DNA of 64,000 nucleotides from Chryseobacterium sp. OSA05B (lineage in GTDB: Bacteria; Bacteroidota; Bacteroidia; Flavobacteriales; Weeksellaceae), in NCBI RefSeq assembly GCF_019970065.1, contig NZ_JAHXYH010000005.1, positions 1-64,000 on the forward strand, given 5' to 3'. A program made the translations under genes and the position numbers. Below the pieces are notes generated by a model that was not told the DNA's origin, did no database searches, and saw only the letters and a list, made by a program, of their open reading frames with translations. Positions 52,410-61,565 of this stretch are shown here, piece by piece (the stretch's first letter is position 1; each line of letters begins with the position of its first letter).

Positions 52410-52465
52410 AAAAAATCCCTTTCAGTAAAAACCAAAAGGGATCATAAATTTATATTTATTTTGAA
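52410..52465 (-). repeat. terminator repeat, copy 2 (paaZ terminator)
   Basis: Second copy of the 56-nt unit with stem TCCCTTT/AAAGGGA (52416-52422 with 52435-52441) and T tract on the minus strand. It abuts the paaZ stop codon at 52466 as copy 1 abuts the peptide stop. Confidence 0.75.
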
Positions 52466-54961
52466 TTAAATCAATCCAAACTGTTCAAAGTGGTGCGTAA
52501 AATGCTTCTTGTGCATCAGCTCCCACATTTCTTTATTCAGCTTTCCGAATACATAGTTCATGTGCTCAGCCTGTGGATTTTCTCTGTAATAGACTACAAA
52601 TCTCTGCAAGTTATCCAGGAATGACTGTTTCGCAGCATCCAGGTTTTTATGCTTTAATTCCAATAAGGTTTCATCTTCAGCCAGGAATGGAGCGGGGAAA
52701 TCTTTCGGCATTTTTCTGTGGTTATAAAGGGAATCCTGCCATTTTTCCAATTGCTCTTCCGGTGTGAAACATTTGTCAGCTTCCGGTTCGCCTAAACTTA
52801 CCAGAACTCCATGTTCCAGATGTTCGATCATTTGCTGAGGAGACATTTTACCCCAGTTTATCGGTGTACTTTCTGTTAAACCACCCAATATTTTCTGAAC
52901 ATTTTTCACATTCAGATCGATGAAAGGAGAATGTTTTGCCACCAATGTTAAGATTGTCGCTACACAAACGATTTCATCTCTTTGGTTCACCACTTCCACC
53001 AGCCATTTTACAACACCTGAAGGAATGTTTCTTCCTTTTACGCCTCTGTTTATTTTTTCTTTTGCGGTTAAATAGACGGTGATGGTATCTCCTGCATAAA
53101 CCGGCTTAAAGAATGAGCAGTTTTCCAAACCGTAGTTGGCAATAACAGGTCCTTTTTTCCCTGAAACGAACAGTCCTGCTGCTGCTGAGAGGATGAAATA
53201 TCCGTGGGCTACTGTTTTATCAAAGATAGTTCCGGTTAAGCTTGTAGCATCGGTATGGGCATAGAAATGATCCCAGGAAACATTGGAGAAATTAACGATA
53301 TCCGCATCGGTAACCGTTCTTCCTGCCGTCTCTAATGAATCTCCTACCTCAACTTCTTCGAAATATTTCTGGAAAGGATGCTTGTCTGAGAATTTTTTCT
53401 CTGCACCCTGCTGATATACTTTTGTAATCGCTTTCAATACATCCGGAGAACCCTGAATTGCTGTTTTCTGAAGGAAGAAATGAAGACCGTTCAGTCCGCC
53501 CATTTCCTCGCCTCCACCAGCTCTTCCGGGACCACCATGCATCAAAGTAGGCAGTGGAGAACCGTGACCTGTGCTTTCCTTGGCGTTATCTCTGTTCAGT
53601 ACAAAAATTCTACCGTGTTGGGAAGCCATTTTCCATGAAGTTTCTGCGATAAAAGTTTCGTCGTGGGAAATAATAGATCCCACCAAACTTCCTTTTCCTC
53701 TCTTAGCAAGAGCCGCTGCTTCTTCAGCATCTTTATAAGGCATTAACGTGGAAACCGGTCCGAACGCTTCTACATCATGAGAGATGTTTTTTTCGAAAGG
53801 TTTATCGTTTAAGAACAGCTTCGGACTCATGAATGCACCATTATCATAATCTGCATCTACAAGTTCGTGTTTTCCGTCGTAAACTAATTCTGTTTCTGAT
53901 TTTAAAATATTTACTTTTCTAACCACCTCATCGTACTGCTGTTTTCCTACCAGTGATCCCATTCTGGTTTCTCTGCTTAACGGGTTTCCGATTTTGGTTT
54001 GATCTAAAGCTTTAGACAAAGCATTCTGAACATCTCCGATCAGGTGCTCAGGAACAATAATCCTTCTGATTGCCGTACATTTCTGACCTGCTTTTGTGGT
54101 CATCTCATTACGTACTTCTTTAATGAAGAGATCAAATTCAGGAGTTCCCGGTTTTACATCCAGACCTAAAATTGAGCAGTTCAGAGAATCTGCTTCCATA
54201 TTGAAACGCACTGCATTTCCTGCGATAGAAGGCATTGATTTCAGTTTCCTTCCTGTATGAGCAGAACCGGTGAACAATACGGAATCACCATCCTGAACAT
54301 AATCCAGGATATTTCCCGGCTCACCGCATACCAATTGAAGCGCGCCTTCCGGAAGCACTCCACTTTCGATCATATCCTGGAACACAGCGTTCGTCAGATA
54401 AGAACCGTAAGGAGATGGCTTTACAATAGAAGGAACACCTGCCAACAGGGATGTTGATAATTTTTCCAACATTCCCCAAACCGGAAAGTTATAAGCATTG
54501 ATCTGTATAGAAACTCCTTCACTTGGTGTCAGAATGTGGGTTCCCAGAAAAGTCCCATTCGCGGAGATTTTCTGAGTTTCGCCATCCACCCAGAACGGAG
54601 TGTTGGGAAGCATTCTTTTTGCCAATCCGGAATAGGTAAAGAAAGTACCGAAACCTCCTTCTATATCTACCCATGAATCTGCGTGGGTAGCTCCGGTTTT
54701 ATATGATAATTCGTAATATTTTTTCTTTCTTTCCAAAAGATAAAGAGCCACTTTTTTCAGCATCTCTCCTCTGTCATAAAACGTCATGGAAGAAAGGTTT
54801 TTGTAGCCTACTGTTCTTCCGTAGTCAAGAGCCTGCTCAAAATTAAGCCCTTCTGTATCTGAAACAGCAACCTGCTCGCCTGTAACGGCATTGTATAAAG
54901 GAACTCCGTTTCCGGTACCTTCTACCCATTCTCCGTAGATGTAATTTTTCAGTTTTTCCAT
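52466..54961 (-). CDS. paaZ: oxepin-CoA hydrolase/3-oxo-5,6-dehydrosuberyl-CoA dehydrogenase with extra C-terminal domain
   Basis: Phenylacetate ring-opening enzyme. The N-terminal aldehyde dehydrogenase (about 1-510) has the nucleotide site FTGSAHTGRKL and the catalytic Cys in KAGQKCTAIRR; a MaoC/hotdog hydratase follows (about 540-680, AHGYFILSAAAGL). At 831 residues it is about 150 longer than usual. The extra end (GKMSPQQMIEHLEHG ... KEMWELMHKKHFTHHF) resembles the DinB/DUF1569 helical bundle with metal-binding His residues. It is the last gene of the paa cluster seen here, with its own terminator. Confidence 0.95.
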   Translation of the reverse strand: MEKLKNYIYGEWVEGTGNGVPLYNAVTGEQVAVSDTEGLNFEQALDYGRTVGYKNLSSMTFYDRGEMLKKVALYLLERKKKYYELSYKTGATHADSWVDIEGGFGTFFTYSGLAKRMLPNTPFWVDGETQKISANGTFLGTHILTPSEGVSIQINAYNFPVWGMLEKLSTSLLAGVPSIVKPSPYGSYLTNAVFQDMIESGVLPEGALQLVCGEPGNILDYVQDGDSVLFTGSAHTGRKLKSMPSIAGNAVRFNMEADSLNCSILGLDVKPGTPEFDLFIKEVRNEMTTKAGQKCTAIRRIIVPEHLIGDVQNALSKALDQTKIGNPLSRETRMGSLVGKQQYDEVVRKVNILKSETELVYDGKHELVDADYDNGAFMSPKLFLNDKPFEKNISHDVEAFGPVSTLMPYKDAEEAAALAKRGKGSLVGSIISHDETFIAETSWKMASQHGRIFVLNRDNAKESTGHGSPLPTLMHGGPGRAGGGEEMGGLNGLHFFLQKTAIQGSPDVLKAITKVYQQGAEKKFSDKHPFQKYFEEVEVGDSLETAGRTVTDADIVNFSNVSWDHFYAHTDATSLTGTIFDKTVAHGYFILSAAAGLFVSGKKGPVIANYGLENCSFFKPVYAGDTITVYLTAKEKINRGVKGRNIPSGVVKWLVEVVNQRDEIVCVATILTLVAKHSPFIDLNVKNVQKILGGLTESTPINWGKMSPQQMIEHLEHGVLVSLGEPEADKCFTPEEQLEKWQDSLYNHRKMPKDFPAPFLAEDETLLELKHKNLDAAKQSFLDNLQRFVVYYRENPQAEHMNYVFGKLNKEMWELMHKKHFTHHFEQFGLI

Positions 54962-54987
54962 ATTATTTTTAACTTTTTACCTGACTT

Positions 54988-55257
54988 TTATTTTTTAATA
55001 ATGAGTTGTACTATTTTCCTTCCTCCCATAAACAGCAACAGCAGAATAAGGGAAAAATCCAGGATCAGGACTGCATCTAAAAACAGGGTATATAAAAAAT
55101 CCTTCTGTTTCAATTTTCTGATCACATGTTCTGATTCTACGTGTTCCAGTGCATCGGAAATACCCATTGATTCCCACAATAGATAGAACCCCGCATAATT
55201 GATCCCAACTACGGCAATCAACAGGAAAATCCAATATTTCTTTACGCGGTCTATCAT
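54988..55257 (-). CDS. small two-helix membrane protein
   Basis: 89 residues: helices at about 11-30 (IFLLIAVVGINYAGFYLLW) and 58-78 (LDAVLILDFSLILLLLFMGG) with basic ends. Unknown family. The stop of the DUF6624 gene and this start codon abut (55258/55257), so the two are co-transcribed. Confidence 0.65.
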   Translation of the reverse strand: MIDRVKKYWIFLLIAVVGINYAGFYLLWESMGISDALEHVESEHVIRKLKQKDFLYTLFLDAVLILDFSLILLLLFMGGRKIVQLIIKK

Positions 55258-56583
55258 TTATTTCTTTTTCTGAAGAAGCTCCAAGGCTTCTTTCAATGTA
55301 TATTTTTTGTATTCGATGCCTCCTGCATCTTTAGCGTAATCTTCGATGGTCTTACCAAATCCGGAATTCTTTCTCAGTTCGTTGACATGCTCCGGATCTT
55401 TTACCGGCCATACAAATGAAAGGGTTTCCGTTTTTCCGTTTTTTGTTGAAAAAACGGAACGTATCTGTGTTCCATAGATCTGCTCTTTGTTTTCGTACAT
55501 CAGTTTTCTGTCCATCATCATAGCATACAATCTGAACGGCAGTTCTTTTTCATCGGCTGCTTTTTTGATCAGGGGATAATATTGTTCAATTTTAGGAGAA
55601 TGCTGGATAACGTACCATACGGCATAATTCTCAGGTTCGCCCACCATAGATTTTCCGGGATAGCCATATTTTTCAATGATCTTTTCAACTTTAACCAAAT
55701 TCTTCTGATCCTGATCATCCATCAATTTGATAAGCCCTGTACTCACATCTTCCGTAGATAGGTTTTTCTCTTTTATGATCTCTGCCTTTCTTTCGGGGGT
55801 AATATTGGGTTGCATCAACTCACGGTAGATCTGGTCGTCTTTATAAATCTGAGCAAGCTCTTTCTTAAGTTCAAGGTTGAGTGGTTTTTCTTCCGTTTTC
55901 TGGCTATCTCCGAACTTTAATACTTCATCCAAAGTATAATTTTTAAAAACAAAACTCTTTCCGTAAAGACGCTTGGCATAACTTTCCACCGTATCATAAA
56001 AACCGGCTTCTTTTCTGAGCTTGTTTACATTTTTGACATCTTTAATCGGCCAGATAATAGGCTCGCTTTCTTTTTCTCCATCGTGAGAAGAAAACCCCTG
56101 AGTTCCGTAGATCTGCTCTTTCCCATCATTCATCAATTGTCTGTCCAGCATCATGGCATACAATCTGAACGGAATTTCTTGATGATCAGCTGCCGCTTTA
56201 ATGAGGGGCATATATTGATTGATTTTAGGGGAGTGCTGAATAACAAACCATGCGGTTTCATTTTCCGGTTCCCCTACCAGAGATTTCCCCGGATATCCAT
56301 ATTCAGCAATGATTTTTTCAACTTTTTCAAGATTGATCTTATCCTGCTCGTCCATCAGTGACCATAATCTATCCGTAATATCTTCCTTAGTAAGATTTTT
56401 TTCTTTCATGACCTTTTCCTTTTGCTCCTGGGAAAGGTCAGACTCCATCAGCTCACGGTAAATTTGATCATCTTTTTGAATCGTGGCCAATTCATTTTTA
56501 AGCTTTACATTAATTTTCTTATCCTGCTTTTTCTGAGCATTTATCAAAACTGAAAAGAAAATGGCGAAAAATAAATATCTCAT
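55258..56583 (-). CDS. secreted protein with two DUF6624 repeats
   Basis: 441 residues: signal peptide (ends LINAQ) and two closely similar halves (about 25-225 and 240-440), each with the DUF6624 pattern DDQIYRELM ... GYPGKS(L/M)VGEPEN ... IQHSPKI ... YAMMxDR. Function unknown. The halves agree so well that the duplication is recent or kept by gene conversion. It is placed among paa genes without an obvious link. Confidence 0.85.
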   Translation of the reverse strand: MRYLFFAIFFSVLINAQKKQDKKINVKLKNELATIQKDDQIYRELMESDLSQEQKEKVMKEKNLTKEDITDRLWSLMDEQDKINLEKVEKIIAEYGYPGKSLVGEPENETAWFVIQHSPKINQYMPLIKAAADHQEIPFRLYAMMLDRQLMNDGKEQIYGTQGFSSHDGEKESEPIIWPIKDVKNVNKLRKEAGFYDTVESYAKRLYGKSFVFKNYTLDEVLKFGDSQKTEEKPLNLELKKELAQIYKDDQIYRELMQPNITPERKAEIIKEKNLSTEDVSTGLIKLMDDQDQKNLVKVEKIIEKYGYPGKSMVGEPENYAVWYVIQHSPKIEQYYPLIKKAADEKELPFRLYAMMMDRKLMYENKEQIYGTQIRSVFSTKNGKTETLSFVWPVKDPEHVNELRKNSGFGKTIEDYAKDAGGIEYKKYTLKEALELLQKKK

Positions 56584-56601
56584 GATTCGTGTTTTGATGG
56601 T

Positions 56602-57444
56602 TTACTTTTTGGGCTCTTTATACGGGAATAATTTTACCAAACCTTCATACAAACTTCTGTGAAGAATGGTAGCATGATTGTCTGTTTCCATTACTTTATA
56701 TTCCACCGTCCAGTTCTTTTTACCGGCTTGTTTCAGTACATCATAAAGAGATCCTGCATCTTTTACCATTACAGGATGTTCGTCTTTTCCTACAGAAACG
56801 TAAATAAATTTCTTCGTATCCGGGCTTTTGGAAAGCAATTGCGGAGCCTGTTTCAATAAGCTCTGATCATCCCACCACAAACTTGGGCTGATGATAAAAT
56901 AATTATTGAACATTTCCGGCTTTTTGAATAGGATTTCTGTAGCAAGAAGCCCACCGAGTGACTGTCCGAATACATATTTCTCTGTTGTTTTATACTGCTT
57001 TCCTATGTAAGGAAGTAGTTCTTTATCCAGAAAATCAATAAACTTATCAGAATGTCCTGTCGTAGGATAATCCTTCTGTAAATCTTTCAGATCTGTATGA
57101 AAGGTAAAATCTCTCTTTCTGTCGATATTGGCAATTCCTACCACAATGGTTTCCGGCATGGCATACATTTGATTAAAGAACTGTACCAGTCCTGAAACGT
57201 GGATAAAGTCTTCATTCATTGAGCCATCCAGCAGATAGATCACCGGGTATGATTTTGTTTTATCAAAACCTTGCGGCAGATAAATATTTAAAGTTCTGTC
57301 TTCATTTAAGATCTTAGATTTAAATGTTCTGACCTCTCCGATAGTCAACGGTTTTACTTTTTCATTCTGGGCTAAAACCATGAATTGAAAAGCAAACAGC
57401 ATACTACAGGCAATGAGCATCTTTTTGATCATTTTCATTTTCAT
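56602..57444 (-). CDS. secreted alpha/beta-hydrolase esterase (esterase D/Fes-like)
   Basis: 280-residue esterase: signal peptide (ends MVLAQ), nucleophile in FGQSLGGLLATE, an Asp near SVGKDEHPVMV and His in ETDNHATILHRS. This architecture (PF00756) includes siderophore and carbohydrate esterases; substrate unknown. It lies 18 nt upstream of the DUF6624 gene. Confidence 0.88.
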   Translation of the reverse strand: MKMKMIKKMLIACSMLFAFQFMVLAQNEKVKPLTIGEVRTFKSKILNEDRTLNIYLPQGFDKTKSYPVIYLLDGSMNEDFIHVSGLVQFFNQMYAMPETIVVGIANIDRKRDFTFHTDLKDLQKDYPTTGHSDKFIDFLDKELLPYIGKQYKTTEKYVFGQSLGGLLATEILFKKPEMFNNYFIISPSLWWDDQSLLKQAPQLLSKSPDTKKFIYVSVGKDEHPVMVKDAGSLYDVLKQAGKKNWTVEYKVMETDNHATILHRSLYEGLVKLFPYKEPKK

Positions 57445-57485
57445 TATATCATAAAACCTTATAATTTTGAATAAGGTTTAAAAGT

Positions 57486-58079
57486 TTATTTTAAATCCGC
57501 CCAGATACTGTAATCCACAGTTTTGGTAGCGGTCTGTTCTACATATTCTGAGAACGGTTCACATGGCAGAATAGCTTCTTTTCCTTCTCTTGCCAGCTGT
57601 TGGTACAGTTTGGTTCCTTCTGTTTTCCAGTGGATCATTTCATCCGAAACATCGCGAATGATTTTTGCAGGGCTTCCCACAATCAGTTTTCTCGGTCCGC
57701 ATGTGAAATTAGCAGGAACAAAAGCCAATGCTCCGATGATGCATTCATCACCGATAACAGCTTTATCCATTACTACTGAGTTCATACCTACCAGGCAGTT
57801 TTTACCGATATGTCCGGAATGGATAATCGCTCCATGTCCGATATGTGCTGATTCCTCAAGAATGGTTTCAATATTCGGGAACACATGAAGGGTACAGTTT
57901 TCCTGTACATTGGCTCCGTCTTTAATGATAATTTTCCCCCAGTCGCCGCGGATCACAGCATTGGGTCCGATATATACTTCTTCACCGATTTCCACATTCC
58001 CGATGATCACCGCCTGCGGATGAATATAGGCAGAGGGTTTTATGATGGGGCGGATACCGTGGTATGAGTAGATGTTCAT
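57486..58079 (-). CDS. paaY: gamma-carbonic-anhydrase-like hexapeptide protein PaaY
   Basis: 197-residue left-handed beta-helix protein with hexapeptide repeats (AVIIGNVEIGEEVYIGPNAVI) and the metal-binding His residues around HIGHGAIIHSGHIG. In phenylacetate pathways it acts as a thioesterase that clears dead-end CoA products. The end EYVEQTATKTVDYSIWADLK is a family-typical tail. Confidence 0.9.
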   Translation of the reverse strand: MNIYSYHGIRPIIKPSAYIHPQAVIIGNVEIGEEVYIGPNAVIRGDWGKIIIKDGANVQENCTLHVFPNIETILEESAHIGHGAIIHSGHIGKNCLVGMNSVVMDKAVIGDECIIGALAFVPANFTCGPRKLIVGSPAKIIRDVSDEMIHWKTEGTKLYQQLAREGKEAILPCEPFSEYVEQTATKTVDYSIWADLK

Positions 58080-58167
58080 AATATTGATGGGATGATTTGA
58101 TAATGTGAAGATATGCTGATTTGACGATTGGTCACCGCATCAACATATCACCGCATCATCACATTAA

Positions 58168-59373
58168 TTATACTTTTTCAATGACCATTGCATAGCCCTG
58201 TCCGACACCGATACAAAGGGTACACAATGCATATTTCTTATCCTGTTTCTGAAGTTCCATAGCTGCAGAACCAATGATTCTTGCACCCGAAACTCCCAGC
58301 GGGTGACCGATAGCAATAGCTCCCCCGTTTGGATTCACTCTTGAATCATCATCTTTTAAACCTAAGCTTCTGGTCACAGCTAATGCCTGTGCTGCAAATG
58401 CTTCGTTCAGTTCAATGATATCCATATCGTCCAGAGAAAGGTTTAATCTTTTTAATAATTTCTGGGTGGCCTCTACTGGTCCAATTCCCATAATTCTTGG
58501 TTCTACACCAGCTACTGCAGATCCTAAGATTTTAGCTTTTGGTTTTAAACCATATTTTTTCACGGCTTCTTCACTGGCCAGGATTAGCGCTGCTGCTCCG
58601 TCATTCATTCCTGAAGCATTTCCGGCAGTTACCGTTCCTTCTTTTCTGAAAGCCGGACGAAGTTTTCCTAAACCTTCCATAGAAGATGTAGGTTTGATAA
58701 ATTCATCCTGATCAAAAATTTTAGACTCCCCTTTTTTCTGAGGAATTTCAACTTTTACAATTTCTTCCGCCAGTCTTCCGCTTTGCTGAGCTTTTGTGGC
58801 TTTCTGCTGAGACCAAAGGGCAAATTTATCCTGATCTTCTCTGCTGATACTGTGCATATCCGCTAAGTTTTCAGCGGTGTCTCCCATTCCGTCAACCCCG
58901 TACATTTCTTTCATCTTCGGGTTAACAAAACGCCATCCGAAAGTGGTATCAAACATCTGGCTGTCTCTTCCGAAAGCAGCACCCGGCTTAGACATTACGT
59001 AAGGTGAACGGGTCATATGTTCCACTCCACCGGCGATATAAATTTCACCTTCTCCGGAAGCAATGGAACGGAAAGCATTAGCCACTGCAGACATTCCAGA
59101 AGCACAAAGTCTATTGACCGTTTCTCCTCCGATTTTGTAAGGCAGTCCAGCCAATAAAAGAGCCATTCTTGCTACGTTACGGTTATCTTCTCCTGCCTGA
59201 TTAGCGCATCCGAAAATAACGTCCTCAATTTCCTCAGCAGGAACTTGAGGATTTCTGGCCATAACTTCTTTAATAACCACTGCCGCCAGATCATCGGCTC
59301 TTACTTCTGATAATCCACCCTGTAGTTTTGAAATGGGTGTTCTTACGTAGTCTATAATGTATACGTTGTTCAT
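58168..59373 (-). CDS. paaJ: 3-oxoadipyl-CoA/acetyl-CoA C-acyltransferase PaaJ
   Basis: Thiolase for the last step of phenylacetate degradation. Catalytic Cys in VNRLCASGMSAV, His in AIGHPLGVSG and second Cys in CTLCIGVGQG. The ATG at 59373 (MNNVYIIDYVRTP) is the start: the longer frame to 59448 encodes low-complexity sequence from an intergenic palindrome. 401 residues is normal. Confidence 0.95.
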   Translation of the reverse strand: MNNVYIIDYVRTPISKLQGGLSEVRADDLAAVVIKEVMARNPQVPAEEIEDVIFGCANQAGEDNRNVARMALLLAGLPYKIGGETVNRLCASGMSAVANAFRSIASGEGEIYIAGGVEHMTRSPYVMSKPGAAFGRDSQMFDTTFGWRFVNPKMKEMYGVDGMGDTAENLADMHSISREDQDKFALWSQQKATKAQQSGRLAEEIVKVEIPQKKGESKIFDQDEFIKPTSSMEGLGKLRPAFRKEGTVTAGNASGMNDGAAALILASEEAVKKYGLKPKAKILGSAVAGVEPRIMGIGPVEATQKLLKRLNLSLDDMDIIELNEAFAAQALAVTRSLGLKDDDSRVNPNGGAIAIGHPLGVSGARIIGSAAMELQKQDKKYALCTLCIGVGQGYAMVIEKV

Positions 59374-59402
59374 GATCTTAATTTGATAATTAGTTGCTAT
59401 GG

Positions 59403-59444
59403 TGATGTGTTGATTAATCGTCGAATTAACATATCGACACATCA
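59403..59444. repeat. intergenic palindrome between paaI and paaJ
   Basis: TGATGTGT (59403-59410) pairs with ACACATCA (59437-59444), with further partial pairing inside. It lies in the short gap between two paa genes and forms a stem in the transcript. Confidence 0.5.
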
Positions 59445-59451
59445 TCACATC

Positions 59452-59865
59452 TTATAATTCTGTTACTTTTTTTCCAATTTTATAAACGGTTCCGACAAAT
59501 TTTGCGATCAGCTCATTGTTTTGATTGGTGATCTTTATGTCATAAACGGCTGTTTTTCTGGTCTCGTTCACCAGAATACTTTCTGCTCTGAAAACATCAC
59601 CTTCTTTCCCGGCTTTGGTAAAATTGATGATACAGTTCAGGGCTACGGCCGCATCTCCGGAATTGTTGGACGAAAATGCCAGTGCAGAATCTGCAAAAGC
59701 AAACGTAACGCCTCCGTGAACCGTTTTCAGCCCATTAATCATCTCTTTCTTGATGGGCATTTCTATTAAACAATAATTTTCTTTGACTTCGATCATTTTG
59801 ATATTCATCCACTGGGAAAAATAATCCTGACCGAACATATAATCTGCAACTTGTCTCGGCGTCAT
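59452..59865 (-). CDS. paaI: hydroxyphenylacetyl-CoA thioesterase PaaI
   Basis: 137-residue hotdog thioesterase with the HGGVTFAFADSALAF motif; it recycles CoA from stalled phenylacetate intermediates. The downstream paaJ start (59373) is 79 nt away through a palindrome. Confidence 0.92.
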   Translation of the reverse strand: MTPRQVADYMFGQDYFSQWMNIKMIEVKENYCLIEMPIKKEMINGLKTVHGGVTFAFADSALAFSSNNSGDAAVALNCIINFTKAGKEGDVFRAESILVNETRKTAVYDIKITNQNNELIAKFVGTVYKIGKKVTEL

Positions 59866-59987
59866 AATTTTTAATTTATCAACGTAACCCTGTTTTTTTA
59901 TATAAATCGGATTTTATCCGATTCTATGGTCAATCGTCCCTTTGGGACTCATTATTTAGATATTGATAACAGGTACATTTTATATTG

Positions 59988-61118
59988 TTACATTTTGCGA
60001 AGTAATGGGCTCTGTCTGTATCTTTCTTCCTGGTATTCTCCGTAAAGATTTTGCAGGGTTTCGGAGATTTTTGAATACCCGATTTCTTTTCCCCAGCCTA
60101 GTAAGCCTTTTGGATAATTGACTCCTTTCTGCATGGCCAGCTCAATATCTTCATCGTTGGCAATTCCTAATCTTTTGGCTTCTACGGCTTCGTTGATCAA
60201 CATTGAAATAATCCTTAAAAAGATCTGCTGATACAATGCATCATTTTTTTCAGCCACCGGCTTTTCTGCACCTTCTGCATAATCATAGAAACCTTTTCCG
60301 GTTTTTCTGCCGTGAAGTTTGGCCTCAGCCATTCTTTGCTGAAGCAGAGACGGTTTGTATTTCGGATCGTAGAAATAGTCTTTGTAAACGGTTGTTGTTA
60401 CGGCAAAATTGACATCCACACCAATAAGATCCATTAATTCAAATGGTCCCATTTTAAAGTTTCCTAATGTTCTCATTGCATCATCCACCTGTTCAGGAGT
60501 TGCCATATTTTCTTCAACAATTCTCAATCCTTCGCCATAGTAAGGACGGGCGATTCTGTTGACGATAAATCCGGGAATATCTTTAGCAATCACAGAAATT
60601 TTACCCCATTCTTTCATGAGTTTATAGATTTTTTCCGGCAATGATTTTTCTGTTAATAGAGAAGGAATCACCTCAACCAAAGGCATCAATGGCGCCGGGT
60701 TGAAAAAGTGAATTCCGATGAAGCGTTCCGGCTTCTTTAATTCTGCACCCAGAGAGGTGATAGAAATGGATGATGTGTTGGAACCGATGATACAATCCTC
60801 TGAAACATAGGTTTCCAGTTCTGTAAATACTTTGGTTTTTATGTCTTTGTTTTCGATGATGGCCTCTATGACAAGATCTGAGTCTTTCAGATCCTGTAAA
60901 GCTTCACCTTTAACGATATTTGTTCTGATTTCTGTGGCTTTTTCCTGAGAAATTTTAGCTTTATCCACTAATTTCTGAAGTGTTTTCTCTAAGCCTGATA
61001 ATGCTTTATCAATCTGCGGAGCATTTGCATCGAATAAAACGACTTTGCATCCCGCTGTTGCAGCCACCTGAGCAATTCCTACGCCCATGGTTCCTGCCCC
61101 AATAATTCCTATATTCAT
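59988..61118 (-). CDS. paaH: 3-hydroxyacyl-CoA dehydrogenase PaaH
   Basis: 376-residue 3-hydroxyadipyl-CoA dehydrogenase with the N-terminal Rossmann motif GAGTMGVGIAQVAA, catalytic His in GIHFFNPAPLM, and two C-terminal helical dehydrogenase domains (MGPFELMDLIGVDVNF). It fits the phenylacetate pathway position between PaaG and PaaJ. Confidence 0.93.
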   Translation of the reverse strand: MNIGIIGAGTMGVGIAQVAATAGCKVVLFDANAPQIDKALSGLEKTLQKLVDKAKISQEKATEIRTNIVKGEALQDLKDSDLVIEAIIENKDIKTKVFTELETYVSEDCIIGSNTSSISITSLGAELKKPERFIGIHFFNPAPLMPLVEVIPSLLTEKSLPEKIYKLMKEWGKISVIAKDIPGFIVNRIARPYYGEGLRIVEENMATPEQVDDAMRTLGNFKMGPFELMDLIGVDVNFAVTTTVYKDYFYDPKYKPSLLQQRMAEAKLHGRKTGKGFYDYAEGAEKPVAEKNDALYQQIFLRIISMLINEAVEAKRLGIANDEDIELAMQKGVNYPKGLLGWGKEIGYSKISETLQNLYGEYQEERYRQSPLLRKM

Positions 61119-61124
61119 ACTTTA

Positions 61125-61146
61125 AATTTGAAAATTTGAAAATGAG
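61125..61146 (+). repeat. left 22-bp inverted repeat of an IVS-like insert
   Basis: Perfect inverted copy of 61526-61547 built from AATTTGAAA-type words. It bounds an insert of about 423 nt containing the frameshifted four-helix-bundle gene. AATTTGAAA words are simple in composition, so the match is less striking than its length. Confidence 0.65.
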
Positions 61147-61175
61147 CTAATTTGAAAATTTATTAATGAAGACAA

Positions 61176-61530
61176 TTATTTAATTTTTGAAGTTGAAAGA
61201 ATCTTTGAAAGAATTAATAAAATTTCTTTTATCTCAAAAAATAATTTTTCATCGGGAGAATCTAAATGTGGAGACTGTGAGCATAATAAAAGCCAATATT
61301 CAGTCTCATCTGCTTCTTTAGCTGCTATCTTTATTTTATGAATAAAATCTGCTTTACTTTCGGCATTTTGAGCCTCCCTCACATTCGCACCAATTGAAGT
61401 TCCCGATCTAAAAATTTGATTGGCAAGTGAAAATCTATGATTCTTATATAATATTTCCGAAAACTCAATAATGTGTAGTGCAAACCCAAAAGTTCTTATT
61501 TACAATAATATTTTCTTTGTCACTTCTCAT
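61176..61530 (-). pseudogene. frameshifted four-helix-bundle (23S IVS-type) protein gene
   Basis: The gene starts at the ATG at 61530 (MRSDKENIIVIRTFGFALHI ... EILYKN) and reads to 61441; then one extra base near 61440 (GAATTC) puts a TAG in frame. If one base is removed the reading continues HRFSLANQIFRSGTSIGANV ... to the stop at 61176, giving a normal 117-residue member of the four-helix-bundle/23S rRNA intervening-sequence family (SGTSIGANVREAQNAESKADF signature). Thus it is a recent pseudogene, a programmed shift, or a sequence error. It sits in a gap between paaG and paaH. Confidence 0.85.
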
Positions 61531-61547
61531 TTTCAAATTTTCAAATT
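61526..61547 (-). repeat. right 22-bp inverted repeat of an IVS-like insert
   Basis: Perfect inverted partner of 61125-61146. It contains the ATG (61530) of the four-helix-bundle frame. Confidence 0.65.
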
Positions 61548-61565
61548 AATTCATTTTCAAACTAA

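Noticed and set aside
61441..61530. The four-helix-bundle frame read as one intact gene across 61440.
   Set aside because: Counting the bases shows one extra nucleotide near 61440; the continuous frame runs into TAG, so the gene is frameshifted as written.
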